From positions 461,288 through 525,287 of the forward strand of contig NW_019091397.1 of the NCBI RefSeq assembly GCF_001949145.1: DNA of 64,000 nucleotides, given 5' to 3'. The notes beneath the pieces are model-generated. The model ran no database searches. It had not been told where the DNA came from and was given only the letters and a program-made list of their open reading frames with translations. Origin of the DNA: Acanthaster planci. Taxonomy: Eukaryota > Echinodermata > Asteroidea > Valvatida > Acanthasteridae. The first letter of the stretch is position 1, and every line of letters starts with the position of its first letter. Shown in pieces: positions 63,169-64,000 of the stretch. The translations under genes were made by a program, and so were the position numbers.

Positions 63169-63750
63169 CCACTTCTGCCGGGGAGCCCAGTTTCGGACAC
63201 CGTGTGTTTATATGCAGAGTCGGGGTGCCCAGTTTTGGACAAAAGAGCTGGTCTGTGTAACAAAAGACTGTACTCGGAACAAAGGACCTGCTGCTGGGAA
63301 TTGCCATCATTTTTCGCCTTCCACTTTTCGAAGGTAATCCGGCACTGTTTTGAAACAGTATACCACTGTTTTGGGCACAGCGCGCCCGCGGATTAGCACT
63401 GCAGACAAAAGTGCTACAGGGCACTATTGATGAGTGACACAGCACTGCTGCTCACTAATCCAGCTGCATATGAAAGGACACTACTGGCATTCACTGGCAC
63501 AAAGGAAATTACGCAACACCCCACAATTCCGGGCTCTCTTTTACAGGGCTGCAGGCCTCGGCTGAATACTTGGGTGTCATTGAAGGTTGCCTGACAGACA
63601 AGAGTAGCCACCAGAGAGTCGTTCGTGCGGGTGTAAACGTCCAGGAAATGAACACATGAATTTTTGAAGAATATTGAACACGGAAAATCTTGAAAAGGTC
63701 CCGCCATCACATCACGCTCAAGAGAAATCCACCCGGCAGGTAGTGGTTAA
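63165..63750 (+). mobile_element. MITE copy C, full length
   Basis: 63169-63746, flanked by GTAG (decayed TTAA) and TTAA (63747-63750). Ends CCACTTCTGCCGGGGAGCCC and, other strand, CCACTACCTGCCGGGTGG. About 578 bp, no coding capacity of its own; open frames on both strands here mirror those of copy B. Confidence 0.8.
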
Positions 63751-63894
63751 AATTAACTCTAAATTTAATCCTGTACACTATTACAGCAGACTGAAAAATC
63801 ACTATTTTTTGCAGTGTCTTATGTTCATACATGTCCATATCATAATAATTATATCCAAAGTGTGTATTGGATTTGTTCCTCGTCTTTTCCTCAG

Positions 63895-63982
63895 ACATGA
63901 TGGTTCCCATAAGCATGTGGTAGCTCTACTCTTTGCAGTAGTTGACTTTATTGACAATGAACAGACACAGGAACAGCTGTAG
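63895..63982 (+). pseudogene. SWIM zinc-finger exon-like segment
   Basis: After a pyrimidine-rich stretch and acceptor TTCCTCAG (63887-63894) the frame reads RHDGSHKHVVALLFAVVDFI then DNEQ, which fits the C-x-H half of a SWIM motif (D-G-x-C-K-H-V-V-A-L-L-F; the Cys is replaced by Ser). A stop occurs at 63980 close to the window end. The phase does not fit direct joining to 62797, so an intermediate exon is missing or unrecognised. Confidence 0.5.
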
Positions 63983-64000
63983 GCATTGATGAGCCACGAG

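Overview
This window is eukaryotic and almost certainly comes from an aquatic invertebrate animal. It shows no bacterial operon layout, has splice-like GT/AG junctions near its right end, and is packed with animal-type transposable elements: piggyBac, Ngaro and DIRS tyrosine-recombinase retroelements, Ty3/gypsy, Penelope-like, CR1-like, hAT, mariner, pogo and a Polinton-like virus-derived element. Species cannot be read from the sequence; cnidarian, sponge, echinoderm and hemichordate are all possible. Nearly every coding region is broken by stops or frameshifts. Two assembly gaps are present (16704-16865 and 42332-42732).

Left third (1-16.4 kb). A Ngaro-type retroelement on the plus strand runs from about 3.56 to 11.79 kb: Gag-like region, RT/RNase H, tyrosine recombinase, then an SGNH-hydrolase-like frame. 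It is split by a block that contains a minus-strand piggyBac transposase pseudogene and, directly abutting it, a TTAA-type MITE. Related MITE copies lie near 3.0 and 63.2 kb. Degenerate tandem repeats, a second TTAA-flanked MITE and a large inverted repeat carrying tRNA-like sequences fill the rest.

Middle (16.4-35 kb). A Penelope-like element with terminal direct repeats (16.43 and 28.39 kb) is interrupted by a complete Ty3/gypsy LTR retrotransposon on the minus strand (17661-26436, 5-bp target duplication). The LTR element is unusual. Its Gag begins with a helix-hairpin-helix-like motif. Downstream of integrase, in the position env occupies in retroviruses, it carries a C2H2-like motif followed by a TatD-family metal-dependent nuclease with all five expected ligand motifs. 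A hAT-like pseudogene between identical 259-bp direct repeats and a 5'-truncated CR1/jockey-like LINE follow.

35.1-49.0 kb. A Polinton-like element of about 13.85 kb is delimited by roughly 340-380 bp terminal inverted repeats. The left arm (plus strand) holds the N-terminal half of a protein-primed-type DNA polymerase B with an embedded endonuclease VII-like segment, joined by an apparent internal deletion to a capsid-like frame. These are followed by a P-loop ATPase, a Cys/His repeat protein with an HNH-like tail, a set of small proteins and a membrane-anchored structural-type protein. The right arm (minus strand) holds putative structural genes, a zinc-ribbon protein and a Cys-comb protein. 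Many ORFs share a TATA-rich motif just before the start codon. It is a decayed copy, with no polymerase palm and no integrase seen.

Right part (49-64 kb). This holds an IR-bounded MITE, a pogo/Tigger-like non-autonomous element, a DIRS element (minus), a mariner-like element with 200-bp TIRs inside a gypsy integrase C-terminus, and at the end exon-like pieces of a gene with a SWIM-type zinc motif, whose intron holds the third MITE copy.
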